Positions 1-7,516 of a stretch of 64,000 nt of DNA are shown here, one piece after another. Numbering within the stretch: position 1 is the stretch's first letter; each line of letters begins with the position of its first letter. Under the pieces are notes generated by a model. That model had not been told where the DNA came from, did not search any database, and worked only from the letters and a program-made list of their open reading frames with translations. Source of the stretch: Lentimonas sp. CC4 (lineage in GTDB: Bacteria > Verrucomicrobiota > Verrucomicrobiia > Opitutales > Coraliomargaritaceae); assembly GCF_902728235.1 (NCBI RefSeq), contig NZ_CACVBO010000001.1, forward strand, positions 2,628,001-2,692,000, read 5' to 3'. Made by a program: the position numbers and the translations under genes.

Positions 1-43
1 TTTCTTTTTTATTGTCTAAAACTACATTAGTCACTCTACCACA

Positions 44-3000
44 GTGACCTACCCCCTTCCCCCCCTCCTTCTTTTGGTCTTTAGTGGTTCCTTAATGCTT
101 TCTGCGCATGCAGAGACGCTTTATCAGGACACTTTTGATAATGATACTTTATCCACCAATGCCAGTATTGGCGGTGGATTATTGGTGAACGAAATCAGTG
201 AGGCCAGTTGGTCAGATACTGGCGACGCTACTTTTACCACAGAAAATACAACCTTTCGAAGAAGGGCGCTCATGTATTCTGAAAATACGTTTCAGGCGGA
301 TGAGGGGCTTCGACTGACAGCAGTCTATAAAACCGGTTCAATTAGCGATGAGGGAGCGCACGACCTTTCCTTCGGCCTCATAAGCTCTGAAACGGATCTA
401 TCGACCTTCTCTGAATATAACCCGTTCCGTCGGGATCCGACGGTTTACAGTATAGGGATCAATGTCACCGCTGAATATGATCCAAATATGCAGGGCTTGA
501 CCTTCACGAATGGCGCAACGACGAAGGCACTCGATAAGTCGGGAACCAACGTCCAGTTCGATATCGACCAATCGACTGAAGTCTCTTTCGCAATTGGTGG
601 GGACGGCACCTGGAGCTACCGTATCGACGGTGTGCTGGAAGCCACAGGCACGGTTGCTGAGGGCTTTGATTTGAGTAAGCGCTACCACGTCGTGGTTTAT
701 GGGCAGGACGATGATGGTGGGGGAAAGACGATCGAGTCTTTGCATCTCGATGTCGCTCTGCCGGATGATCCAGACCCTTATCCTGAATTTCTGTATCACG
801 ATGGGTTTGATGGTGATGGCTTAGAGGTCAACGCCATCAAGGGGGGTGGTCTACTCAGCGCTGGGCCGGCTGCCGCGAATTGGACGGATGACGGTGATGC
901 CGTTTACGACAATGGCGACGCGGAGCCTGATCAGCGGGCGATTATGTATTCTGCCAATCACTTTCAGTCCGCAACTGGATTTAGGCTGCATGTGACTTAT
1001 GAGACAGAGTCGATTGATACCAACGGGGCGCACAACCTTTCCTTTGGGCTGGTCAGTTCAGAGTCGGACTTAGCCAATTATAGTGGCCTCAACCCCTTTC
1101 AGGCTGAGGCCGGTATTTACAGTATCGGTGCAAATCTCACGAGTCAGGGCGGCGAATCCTTTCGCGGCCTGAATTTCTCAGATGGCTCGTCGGTCGTCTC
1201 ACTTGATACCTCCGGCACACGTCACCAGTTTGTCGCGGGCGAACCTACGAAGGTGACGATTGAGGTCAGTTATGCGGGATATTGGTGCTACCGAATCAAC
1301 GATGAATATGAGGCGTCCGGTGCGCTGCCAGTCGACTTTGATTTAACGAAGGACTACCATATCGTCGTTTACGGGCAGGATGCGACTGCTGCGAAATCGA
1401 TCCAATCCATAACGCTGGAGAAAGGCTATGGGCAGGGCGAACGCGCAGCTGGTCTTCGCGGGAGTTGGAATTGTGGGCAAGGCGATGTCGATTTTCTTCA
1501 GAATTTAAAGACTGTAGACTCCACCTTGGCTAGGTTGAACGAAGGATCAGTGGTATCTGCAGTGCATAATGTGCCCCATCGATTGTTGGAGATGATTGCG
1601 CAGGGGCTTTCGAGTGTCGGTGGCGATGCGATCACGTCTCCTGTGCCGGAAACGTGGGGCGACTTTGACGATGACGAGCCAGACAGTGATCCATTCCTAG
1701 ATGAAGTCAGTGGAATTAGGAATGTGCAATTAGGGGCAAAGTTCTATTCCAATTCAGATACTTTCACCGGCGATAATACCGATGACTATCAGCCCTTCGC
1801 TGAGCGTTGGTTCGAGTATTGTGATACAGATCCAGAAGTGCAGGCATTTATCGACAGTCAACCCTACCATACCGGGATCTGGAATAGTGAGACCCAACAG
1901 TATGAAGATGCTTCGGACGAATATCCCAACCGTAAATATATGTTCTGCTATGCAGAATTCGTGCTTAAGGATTTCTCGCTCAGATATGGAAAATACGCGA
2001 CTTCATGGACTTTTGACTCCGCAAAGCATATGGTCGCAAACGGCGACAAGGATGAAAGCGGAATCATTGAGGAGCAACGTATCTACCAAGCATTTGCCAA
2101 TGCGGTATGGGCCGGGAGTCCAGATTGCCCAGTCGCTTTCAATAACGGACGGCTAGATAATGACTACTTTGGTATAGATGATGAGTTCCCGTATGCTCGC
2201 TCGACACGCTTTGATGATTATACCTTCGGTCATGCGCACAATGGTAATGATGATCACGCTTCATTAGCTGTGAATCCGATCCGCAACGAAACGGTTTTTG
2301 CGAGTAACTACCGGCACGTCACTCGGATGACGGATACGAATGGGTATGTTAAAGTCGGCGGTGAATGGGATTGGGATGATCAGGTGGTGGGGAACTACCA
2401 CTCGAAGCTTGGACCCGCATCATGGCGTTACAGCACACCGTCAGCCTGGAGCCAGGACGAATTTAACCAATGGAATCTTGAGGCAATTCAAGCCGGTGGG
2501 CACATGACATGGGAAGGCTCGATCCCGAGGACGGATCCACAGCTACTCAGAGATTGGGCGCAAGAGCTACTCGCCGCGACCGATGCGTATCTCGCGGTTA
2601 ATGCATTCCCAGGGCCTCCTGCTTGGTCTCGTAAATATACAGACCTCCCTGAAGCGCGCGTCGGGGAGTCTTACTACCACGTTCTCGTGGAAGGAGTCGA
2701 TTTCTGGGATCCCGAGGGAGATGAAATCGCAAGTATTTTAGCCATTAAAGACGGCTTTTTCTCCAACGTGCCGGATTGGCTCACAATTGCTGAAGATCCC
2801 GATGTAGCAGGGAACTGGATACTCAGCGGTGTGCCTACGGAATCGTCTACAACCTCCTATGACTTTGTTTTAGAAGCGACGGATGTTAATAATGAGTATG
2901 GAAGCCGCGGTGTGTCGCTTCCAGTGTCGCATGCCGCGCAAAGTTTAATAGCAGAATGGAAGTTTGATGAAGGGCAGGGGACGGTTGTCGCCGACAGCGT

Positions 3001-4015
3001 CTCCGGTGCTTATGAAGCGACCAGAGCGACTGGCGATTGGATCGATGGCGCCTATGGTCATGCGATGGACTTTGATGGTAGCCAAGCAGGTTTAATGCTT
3101 CCCGCTGGCGCTTTTACCGAGGTCAGTGAAGCGAATGAGATTACGATTTCCATGTGGGTGTATGGCGATCCTTCACAGCCAGTGGCAGATACCATTTTGA
3201 ATGCCGTAGACAGTTCTGGAAATCGCATGCTCAATATCCACCTGCCATGGAGTAGTGGAGAAATTATTTGGGATGCAGGCGGAAATGCCAGTGGCTATGA
3301 TCGTGTCAGACAGGATGCGATTTCAGAAGACTACGCAGGGAGCTGGAATCATTGGATATTCACGAAGAACGCAGCTACTGGAGAGATGTCTATATATCTC
3401 AATGGAGCCCTTTGGCACTCTGTAATAGGGGAAACGACAGAAATTGGCGTGATCCAAGATGCCCTTCTAGCTAACAATGTAGATGAAGATAGTGCCTATC
3501 AGGGCGCAATGGATGAAGTCAGGATTTACGCGAGTGCTTTGAGTAGCTATGAAGCCACCAGTCTCTACGAATCCTACACCGTGGTTGACGCTTACAATGC
3601 GTGGTTTGATAGCTATGCTGGCACCACTGCTCCCGGAGCGTTAAATACGAACTGGGACGAGGATTTTGACAGCGATGGGATCTTAAACCTGATGGAGTAT
3701 GTGCTGATCGGTGATCCTACAGCAATGGATCCAACGATTCTGCCTCAAGTCGTGTCCGATGACTTCGCGGATGAAATTGTTTTCCGCTTCCTGAGACGAA
3801 CCGCATCGATTGATGACATTGCTCAAACCTTTTACTATTCTTCTGATTTGAAAAATTGGGAGGGCATTGAGCTGACCGCTGATTCAATCAGTCCGACCGT
3901 TGAGGTGTTGAACATAGATGCACAGACACAACAACTGGATATCACATTAGATTCTGCAGGCTTAGCAGAGGATGGGAAATTATTCGGAACGCTTGAAGTC
4001 TATTTCAAGGACTAG
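44..4015 (+). CDS. Large secreted multidomain protein with LamG domains
   Basis: This is a 1,323-residue exported protein that starts with GTG; the frame is open only from about position 20 and no better start is seen. Residues 1-23 form a Sec signal peptide ending in AHA. Two related repeats of about 215 residues follow (about 24-240 and 250-465), sharing the pattern 'YHxGFDGD/DTFDND', 'GAHxLSFGLxSSE', 'YSIG' and 'YHxVVYGQD', like concanavalin-type sugar-binding folds. Residues about 480-860 form a Trp- and Asp-rich region that I cannot assign; it might be a glycoside hydrolase-like catalytic part (inference). After it come a putative-Ig segment (about 870-960, ending 'LSGVPT'), a LamG domain (about 967-1165, starting 'AEWKFDEGQGT') and the short 'DFDSDGILNLMEYVL' module typical of secreted Verrucomicrobiota proteins. 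It is probably cell-surface and polysaccharide-related; the substrate is unknown. Confidence 0.8.
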   Translation: MTYPLPPLLLLVFSGSLMLSAHAETLYQDTFDNDTLSTNASIGGGLLVNEISEASWSDTGDATFTTENTTFRRRALMYSENTFQADEGLRLTAVYKTGSISDEGAHDLSFGLISSETDLSTFSEYNPFRRDPTVYSIGINVTAEYDPNMQGLTFTNGATTKALDKSGTNVQFDIDQSTEVSFAIGGDGTWSYRIDGVLEATGTVAEGFDLSKRYHVVVYGQDDDGGGKTIESLHLDVALPDDPDPYPEFLYHDGFDGDGLEVNAIKGGGLLSAGPAAANWTDDGDAVYDNGDAEPDQRAIMYSANHFQSATGFRLHVTYETESIDTNGAHNLSFGLVSSESDLANYSGLNPFQAEAGIYSIGANLTSQGGESFRGLNFSDGSSVVSLDTSGTRHQFVAGEPTKVTIEVSYAGYWCYRINDEYEASGALPVDFDLTKDYHIVVYGQDATAAKSIQSITLEKGYGQGERAAGLRGSWNCGQGDVDFLQNLKTVDSTLARLNEGSVVSAVHNVPHRLLEMIAQGLSSVGGDAITSPVPETWGDFDDDEPDSDPFLDEVSGIRNVQLGAKFYSNSDTFTGDNTDDYQPFAERWFEYCDTDPEVQAFIDSQPYHTGIWNSETQQYEDASDEYPNRKYMFCYAEFVLKDFSLRYGKYATSWTFDSAKHMVANGDKDESGIIEEQRIYQAFANAVWAGSPDCPVAFNNGRLDNDYFGIDDEFPYARSTRFDDYTFGHAHNGNDDHASLAVNPIRNETVFASNYRHVTRMTDTNGYVKVGGEWDWDDQVVGNYHSKLGPASWRYSTPSAWSQDEFNQWNLEAIQAGGHMTWEGSIPRTDPQLLRDWAQELLAATDAYLAVNAFPGPPAWSRKYTDLPEARVGESYYHVLVEGVDFWDPEGDEIASILAIKDGFFSNVPDWLTIAEDPDVAGNWILSGVPTESSTTSYDFVLEATDVNNEYGSRGVSLPVSHAAQSLIAEWKFDEGQGTVVADSVSGAYEATRATGDWIDGAYGHAMDFDGSQAGLMLPAGAFTEVSEANEITISMWVYGDPSQPVADTILNAVDSSGNRMLNIHLPWSSGEIIWDAGGNASGYDRVRQDAISEDYAGSWNHWIFTKNAATGEMSIYLNGALWHSVIGETTEIGVIQDALLANNVDEDSAYQGAMDEVRIYASALSSYEATSLYESYTVVDAYNAWFDSYAGTTAPGALNTNWDEDFDSDGILNLMEYVLIGDPTAMDPTILPQVVSDDFADEIVFRFLRRTASIDDIAQTFYYSSDLKNWEGIELTADSISPTVEVLNIDAQTQQLDITLDSAGLAEDGKLFGTLEVYFKD

Positions 4016-4052
4016 TCGAAAGCGATTTCGCGATCCTGACGTAGGGGCTTCA

Positions 4053-4112
4053 GTGATACAGGCATTCTTGCCTGTTGCTGTGTGTTGGAACAGACAAGAA
4101 TGTCTGTGTCAC
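4053..4112. repeat. Inverted pair of the TACAGACATTCTTGTCTGT hairpin repeat
   Basis: The left half holds ACAGGCA-TTCT-TGCCTGT and the right half, 4090-4112, holds ACAGACA-AGAA-TGTCTGT followed by GTCAC, the reverse orientation of the family unit. Other copies lie at 25711, 31541 and 45877. The left stem carries a compensatory G-C pair relative to the family. It lies between the convergent 3' ends of the LamG gene and rho, so it may serve as a bidirectional terminator. Confidence 0.75.
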
Positions 4113-4117
4113 TAAAT

Positions 4118-5263
4118 CTATCGATCCAGCAGTTTGAGGAATTCTTCGTTGTTCTTGGTCAGGCTGAAGCGTTCGATCATGATCTCGGCGGCGTCTTCGA
4201 TCTTTTGACCGGCGAGGGCGCGGCGCAGGAATTGTGCGCCTTCGAGATACTTACCGGAGAGGATCAGTTCTTCCTTACGTGTGCCGGAGGCGTTGAGGTT
4301 GATCGCAGGCCAGAGGCGGAGCTCGGCGGCCTTGCGGTCGAGCACCATTTCCATGTTACCGGTGCCTTTGAATTCTTGGAAGATCAGGTCATCCATCTTA
4401 CTGCCGGTTTGCACGAGGGCAGTGGCAATGATGGTGAGGCTGCCGCCTTCTTCGCAATTACGCGCGGCAGAGAAAAATTGACGTGGCTTTTCGAGGGCGC
4501 GGCTATCCAGACCACCAGTCATTGTGCGGCCACCTTTGCCAGATGCGGCGTTGTAGGCGCGAGCGAGGCGGGTGATGGAGTCGAGTAGTAGGACGACGTC
4601 CTTGCCTGCTTCGACGAGGTGCTTTGCGCGTTCGATTGCGATTTCAGCGAGGCGTGTGTGATTCGTGATCTCTTCGTCGTTGGAAGAGGCGTAGATCTCG
4701 GCATCGACGCTGCGCTTGAAGTCGGTGACTTCTTCGGGGCGCTCATCGACGAGGAGCACGACGAGGTGGCATTCGGGGTGATTTTCTTTAACGCCGTGAG
4801 CGATGTCGTGCAAAATCGTGGTTTTACCAGTGCGCGGTGGGGCAACGATCAGTCCGCGGGTGCCTTTGCCGATCGGGCAAAACATATCCATGATGCGGGT
4901 GGTGAGTCGGCCGTCTTTGGCAGCGAGCTTGATTTGCTCGTCCGGCGCGATGGAGACCATCTGTTGGAAAGTGTAGCGGCCTTTGCGCTCTTCCATGGTC
5001 GCGCCGTCGACGGTTTCGATAAAGCGAACCTTGGGGTTCGGGAAGCGTGGGTTGCTGATGGCGTTGCCTACGATGAAGTGACCCTTCTTCAGGCGGAAGC
5101 GCTTGATGAGCTCTGTCGGAACAAAGGGGTCAGTCGGACGCGTCTTGCCGTTGCGGGCAGGGTCGAGGAGTTGGCCAGTCTTATTCGGCAGGATTTCCAG
5201 AATGCCGGATACTGCGATTTGATTGTCCTTAGGTGCTTCCTTGGTTGTTTCTTCGTTACTCAT
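4118..5263 (-). CDS. rho: Transcription termination factor Rho
   Basis: Rho is the hexameric RNA-dependent ATPase helicase that ends transcription. This protein of 381 residues lacks long insertions in the N-terminal RNA-binding part (the E. coli protein has 419). The Walker A loop is '[13 protein letters not shown]', with Arg where E. coli has Lys; Walker B is '[17 protein letters not shown]'. The Q-loop region is followed by the R-loop segment '[15 protein letters not shown]' near the C terminus. The primary RNA-binding OSB domain spans roughly residues 20-110 and includes '[11 protein letters not shown]'. The ATG at 5263 is the first plausible start. The gene is monocistronic. Its 3' end faces the LamG gene across a hairpin repeat, and its 5' side opens into 850 bp of repetitive DNA. 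Confidence 0.96.
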   Translation of the reverse strand: MSNEETTKEAPKDNQIAVSGILEILPNKTGQLLDPARNGKTRPTDPFVPTELIKRFRLKKGHFIVGNAISNPRFPNPKVRFIETVDGATMEERKGRYTFQQMVSIAPDEQIKLAAKDGRLTTRIMDMFCPIGKGTRGLIVAPPRTGKTTILHDIAHGVKENHPECHLVVLLVDERPEEVTDFKRSVDAEIYASSNDEEITNHTRLAEIAIERAKHLVEAGKDVVLLLDSITRLARAYNAASGKGGRTMTGGLDSRALEKPRQFFSAARNCEEGGSLTIIATALVQTGSKMDDLIFQEFKGTGNMEMVLDRKAAELRLWPAINLNASGTRKEELILSGKYLEGAQFLRRALAGQKIEDAAEIMIERFSLTKNNEEFLKLLDR

Positions 5264-5498
5264 GTCGAGCGGCCACGAATGGCTAGTATTAGTCTTTGAA
5301 AGTGGCGAACACGTGGTGTTCTACTTCGCGTAAATCTACAGATATATATCCGAAGATTAAGAGGGTGTATCGTTGTTTAAGCTTTCAGGTGGACGCCGGG
5401 TCCGCTTCGTTGCGAGCTCTGGGCTGCGCATGCTGTGTAAACGATATGTAAGGATTTGAAGGACAAGTGAGGCGCTGTCAAGCGCAGCTTCGCTGGCG

Positions 5499-5665
5499 CA
5501 GTGAGGGCGACCTTCGGTCGAGTGGTGCCTTCGGCAGTGAGGAGTGAGGCGGCTGCGCCGAGTGATGCGACCTTCGGTCGAGTGAGAGTGAGAGTGAGGA
5601 CGACCTTCGGTCAGTGAGAGTGAGTAGTGAGGACGACCTTCGGTCGAGTGAGAGTGAGTAGTGGG
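5499..5665. repeat. Mini-hairpin array with GAGTGAG spacers (left)
   Basis: Tiny hairpins with the sequence ACC-TTC-GGT occur four times, plus GCC-TTC-GGC and GGC-TGC-GCC. They are separated by GAGTGAGAGTGAG-type spacers of 5-25 bases. The stems differ while pairing is retained. Confidence 0.75.
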
Positions 5666-5751
5666 GTAGCGCAGGTTTCGTGGTCTAAGTATCTGAAAAC
5701 AAAAAAGCGTGTCGCTTCTACGCAGGCCGTTTCTCTGGTGAGCACTGTTAC

Positions 5752-5988
5752 TATACTCACGCGCATCATGATTTGTGAAAAGTGCATTCAAGCTACATCT
5801 CTGCTTAAGGTCGGGGCTTTGCTTTGCGACGTGTCAGTCCGTAGCCTTGGCGAAGGCTGAAGACCGCGTAAAGGCCTTAAGGCCATGGAGTTTTACAGCG
5901 TCTCCTGCCTTCGCGGTTCGCGCAAGCACGACCCCTACGCATATGTCTGAACCATCAAGAATCATAATTCTTGATGCGCGGCAGTATA
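5752..5988. mobile_element. Short element with 27-bp terminal inverted repeats, copy A
   Basis: The left end begins TATACTCACGCGCATCATG. The right end finishes TTGATGCGCGGCAGTATA and is its inverted repeat (about 22 of 27 positions). Both ends finish in TA, as in Tc1/mariner-IS630 derived miniature elements. The interior (5809-5938) carries a degenerate GTAGGGGC-type repeat and no gene. Copies B and C are at 26849-27093 and 56028-56236. Confidence 0.7.
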
Positions 5989-5995
5989 CTAACTC

Positions 5996-6096
5996 GCCAC
6001 TCTCACTCGCCGAAGGCGTTACTCCCACTCCTCTGCGAAGCCGAGTCACTCTCACTGACCGCAGGTCACCTCACTTCAACCGCAGGTTGAGTCACT
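5996..6096. repeat. Mini-hairpin array with CACTC spacers (right)
   Basis: The hairpins GCC-GAA-GGC, GACC-GCA-GGTC and AACC-GCA-GGTT are separated by CACTCTCACTC-type spacers. These are the complement of the GAGTGAG spacers of the left array, so the two arrays face each other across the TIR element. Confidence 0.65.
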
Positions 6097-6125
6097 CCCT
6101 TAATTCGGCTACGCCGAATTAAGGG
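6097..6125. terminator. Perfect 13-bp hairpin overlapping the gdhA stop codon
   Basis: CCCTTAATTCGGC and GCCGAATTAAGGG pair perfectly around a 3-base loop (6110-6112). The gdhA stop codon (TAA, complement of 6119-6121) and part of the last Pro codon lie inside one arm. It may terminate gdhA; there is no U-tract, so Rho-independent action is uncertain. Confidence 0.6.
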
Positions 6126-7444
6126 AAGACGCCACGCATGTCGTAGACGTTATTGATGTGCTCAATGGCAGAGGCGTAGGACGCGATGCGCATGTTGCAG
6201 TCGAGTTGCTCTGCCATGGCAAGCACGCGCTCGGCGGAGCGGGTCATGGTCTTTTTGAGGCGTTCATCGACGAGCTCTTCGTCCCATGTCTCGGATTGGC
6301 GGTTTTGTTTCCACTCAAAATAACTGACGGTTACGCCACCGGCGTTGCAAAGGATCGCTGGGAGCACTTCGACGCCTTTGTCGAGTAGGTAGCGCTCGGC
6401 GTGTGGTGTGGTCGGGGCATTGGCGCCTTCGACTAGCACTTTGCATTGGATGTGCTTGGCGTGTTCAAGATCGACCATTTGCTCTAGCGCAGCGGGAATG
6501 AAGAGGTCAACGGGTGTCGCATAGAAGGTCTCGTTGCTGACGGCTTGCGCGTCGGCGAAGTCTTTGACGCCGCCTGTAGCCTTTACGTGCTGGGCGAGCG
6601 CTTCGGCGTCGATGCCGGTCTCGTTGAGAATCGCGCCGGTGTGATCCATTACGGCTTTGAGTGTAGTGCCACGCTTTTGGAGGAGGCGAGCCGTCCAAGA
6701 GCCGACGTTGCCATAACCGATCAGGCTGCAGGTGGATTCGTTGAGTTTGATGCCCATGCCTGGGAGTAGGGCGTCGAGCACATAGACGAGACCTTGGCCA
6801 GTGGCTTTGTCACGTCCGGCTGAGCCACCGAATTCCAGTGGCTTGCCGGTGACGACACCTCGAGCGGTGACTTTGTGGGCAGAGCTGGAGAAATTGATAT
6901 AGGTGTCGGCCATCCAAGCCATGACTTGAGAGTTGGTGCCGACGTCAGGTGCGGGGATGTCGTTGTCGGGGCCAATGTTGTCACCGAGTGCGGCGGTGAA
7001 GCGGCGGGTGGCGCGCATGAGCTCGTGTTGGCTGACACCGCGTGGGTCGATCTTGAGTGCGCCTTTGGCGCCGCCGAAGGGCAGGCGGGCGAGGGCGCAT
7101 TTCATGGTCATAAGGAGAGACAGTGTCTTGACCTCGTCGAGTTTGACCTCGGGGTGATAGCGGATGCCGCCTTTGTAGGGGCCGAGCACATTGTTGTGCT
7201 GCACGCGGTAGCCTTTGAAGAGTTGCCAGGTGCCGTCGTCCATTTGGACAGGAAAGTGCACCATGATTTCGTTCTTTGGCTGAGTGAGGATGAGCTTTAG
7301 CCGATGGGCCACGTTCAGTGCATTGGCAGCTTCGAGCACGGAGCCGATGGTCTGAAAGTAGAGATTGTGGTCGTCGTAGTATTCTTCGAGTTCGTGGAAG
7401 ATTTCACGGGCGGATTGGCAGGCAGAGGTATCACAGGTTTTCAT
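6119..7444 (-). CDS. gdhA: Glutamate dehydrogenase (Glu/Leu/Phe/Val dehydrogenase family)
   Basis: The enzyme catalyses reversible NAD(P)-dependent oxidative deamination of glutamate to 2-oxoglutarate and ammonia in the cytoplasm. It has 441 residues, normal for the hexameric class. The catalytic Lys region reads 'LPFGGAKGALKIDP' and the substrate-site segment 'GPYKGGIRYHP' precedes it. The Rossmann motif is 'LIGYGNVGSWTA', followed by the C-terminal 'LVEGANAPTT' segment. The ATG at 7444 begins MKTCDTSACQSA. The first 52 bases of this reading frame are repeated exactly at 8878-8929, on the far side of the AlbA-domain gene. The present gdhA is therefore probably separated from its original promoter region, and the stop codon is embedded in a perfect hairpin. 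Cofactor preference cannot be read with confidence. Confidence 0.93.
   Translation of the reverse strand: MKTCDTSACQSAREIFHELEEYYDDHNLYFQTIGSVLEAANALNVAHRLKLILTQPKNEIMVHFPVQMDDGTWQLFKGYRVQHNNVLGPYKGGIRYHPEVKLDEVKTLSLLMTMKCALARLPFGGAKGALKIDPRGVSQHELMRATRRFTAALGDNIGPDNDIPAPDVGTNSQVMAWMADTYINFSSSAHKVTARGVVTGKPLEFGGSAGRDKATGQGLVYVLDALLPGMGIKLNESTCSLIGYGNVGSWTARLLQKRGTTLKAVMDHTGAILNETGIDAEALAQHVKATGGVKDFADAQAVSNETFYATPVDLFIPAALEQMVDLEHAKHIQCKVLVEGANAPTTPHAERYLLDKGVEVLPAILCNAGGVTVSYFEWKQNRQSETWDEELVDERLKKTMTRSAERVLAMAEQLDCNMRIASYASAIEHINNVYDMRGVFP
7393..7444. repeat. 52-bp direct repeat, gdhA-proximal copy
   Basis: This stretch is the gdhA start codon plus the next 49 bases. An exact copy lies 1,485 bp away at 8878-8929. 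The repeats bracket the AlbA-domain gene. Confidence 0.95.
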
Positions 7445-7516
7445 ATTTTTATCGTGTCAGAGCTTTCAAGTCTGACAAGCTTAGGCGTGAGTTTATAGTT
7501 GTTGTTTCGTAATTGA

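Larger units (their letters stand above)
5264..6118. other. 855-bp gene-free, repeat-rich region between rho and gdhA
   Basis: I see no credible gene here. The region holds a left mini-hairpin array (5499-5665), a TIR-bounded element (5752-5988), a right mini-hairpin array (5996-6096) and the arm of a hairpin that runs into the gdhA stop codon. The apparent open frames are translations of GAGTGAG-type simple sequence. The rho promoter should lie in the first 200 bases, but no convincing -35/-10 pair was found. Confidence 0.7.

Noticed and set aside
4082-5299. Two plus-strand frames antisense to rho
   Set aside because: They lie inside rho, whose motifs are complete.
5357-6055. Open frames of 70-144 codons in the rho-gdhA gap
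   Set aside because: They translate simple GAGTGAG and hairpin repeats (His/Ser/Thr runs); there is no coding signature and they overlap the TIR element.
5499-6096. CRISPR array
   Set aside because: The units are short variable hairpins, without constant repeats of 25-40 bp and unique spacers; no cas genes are nearby.
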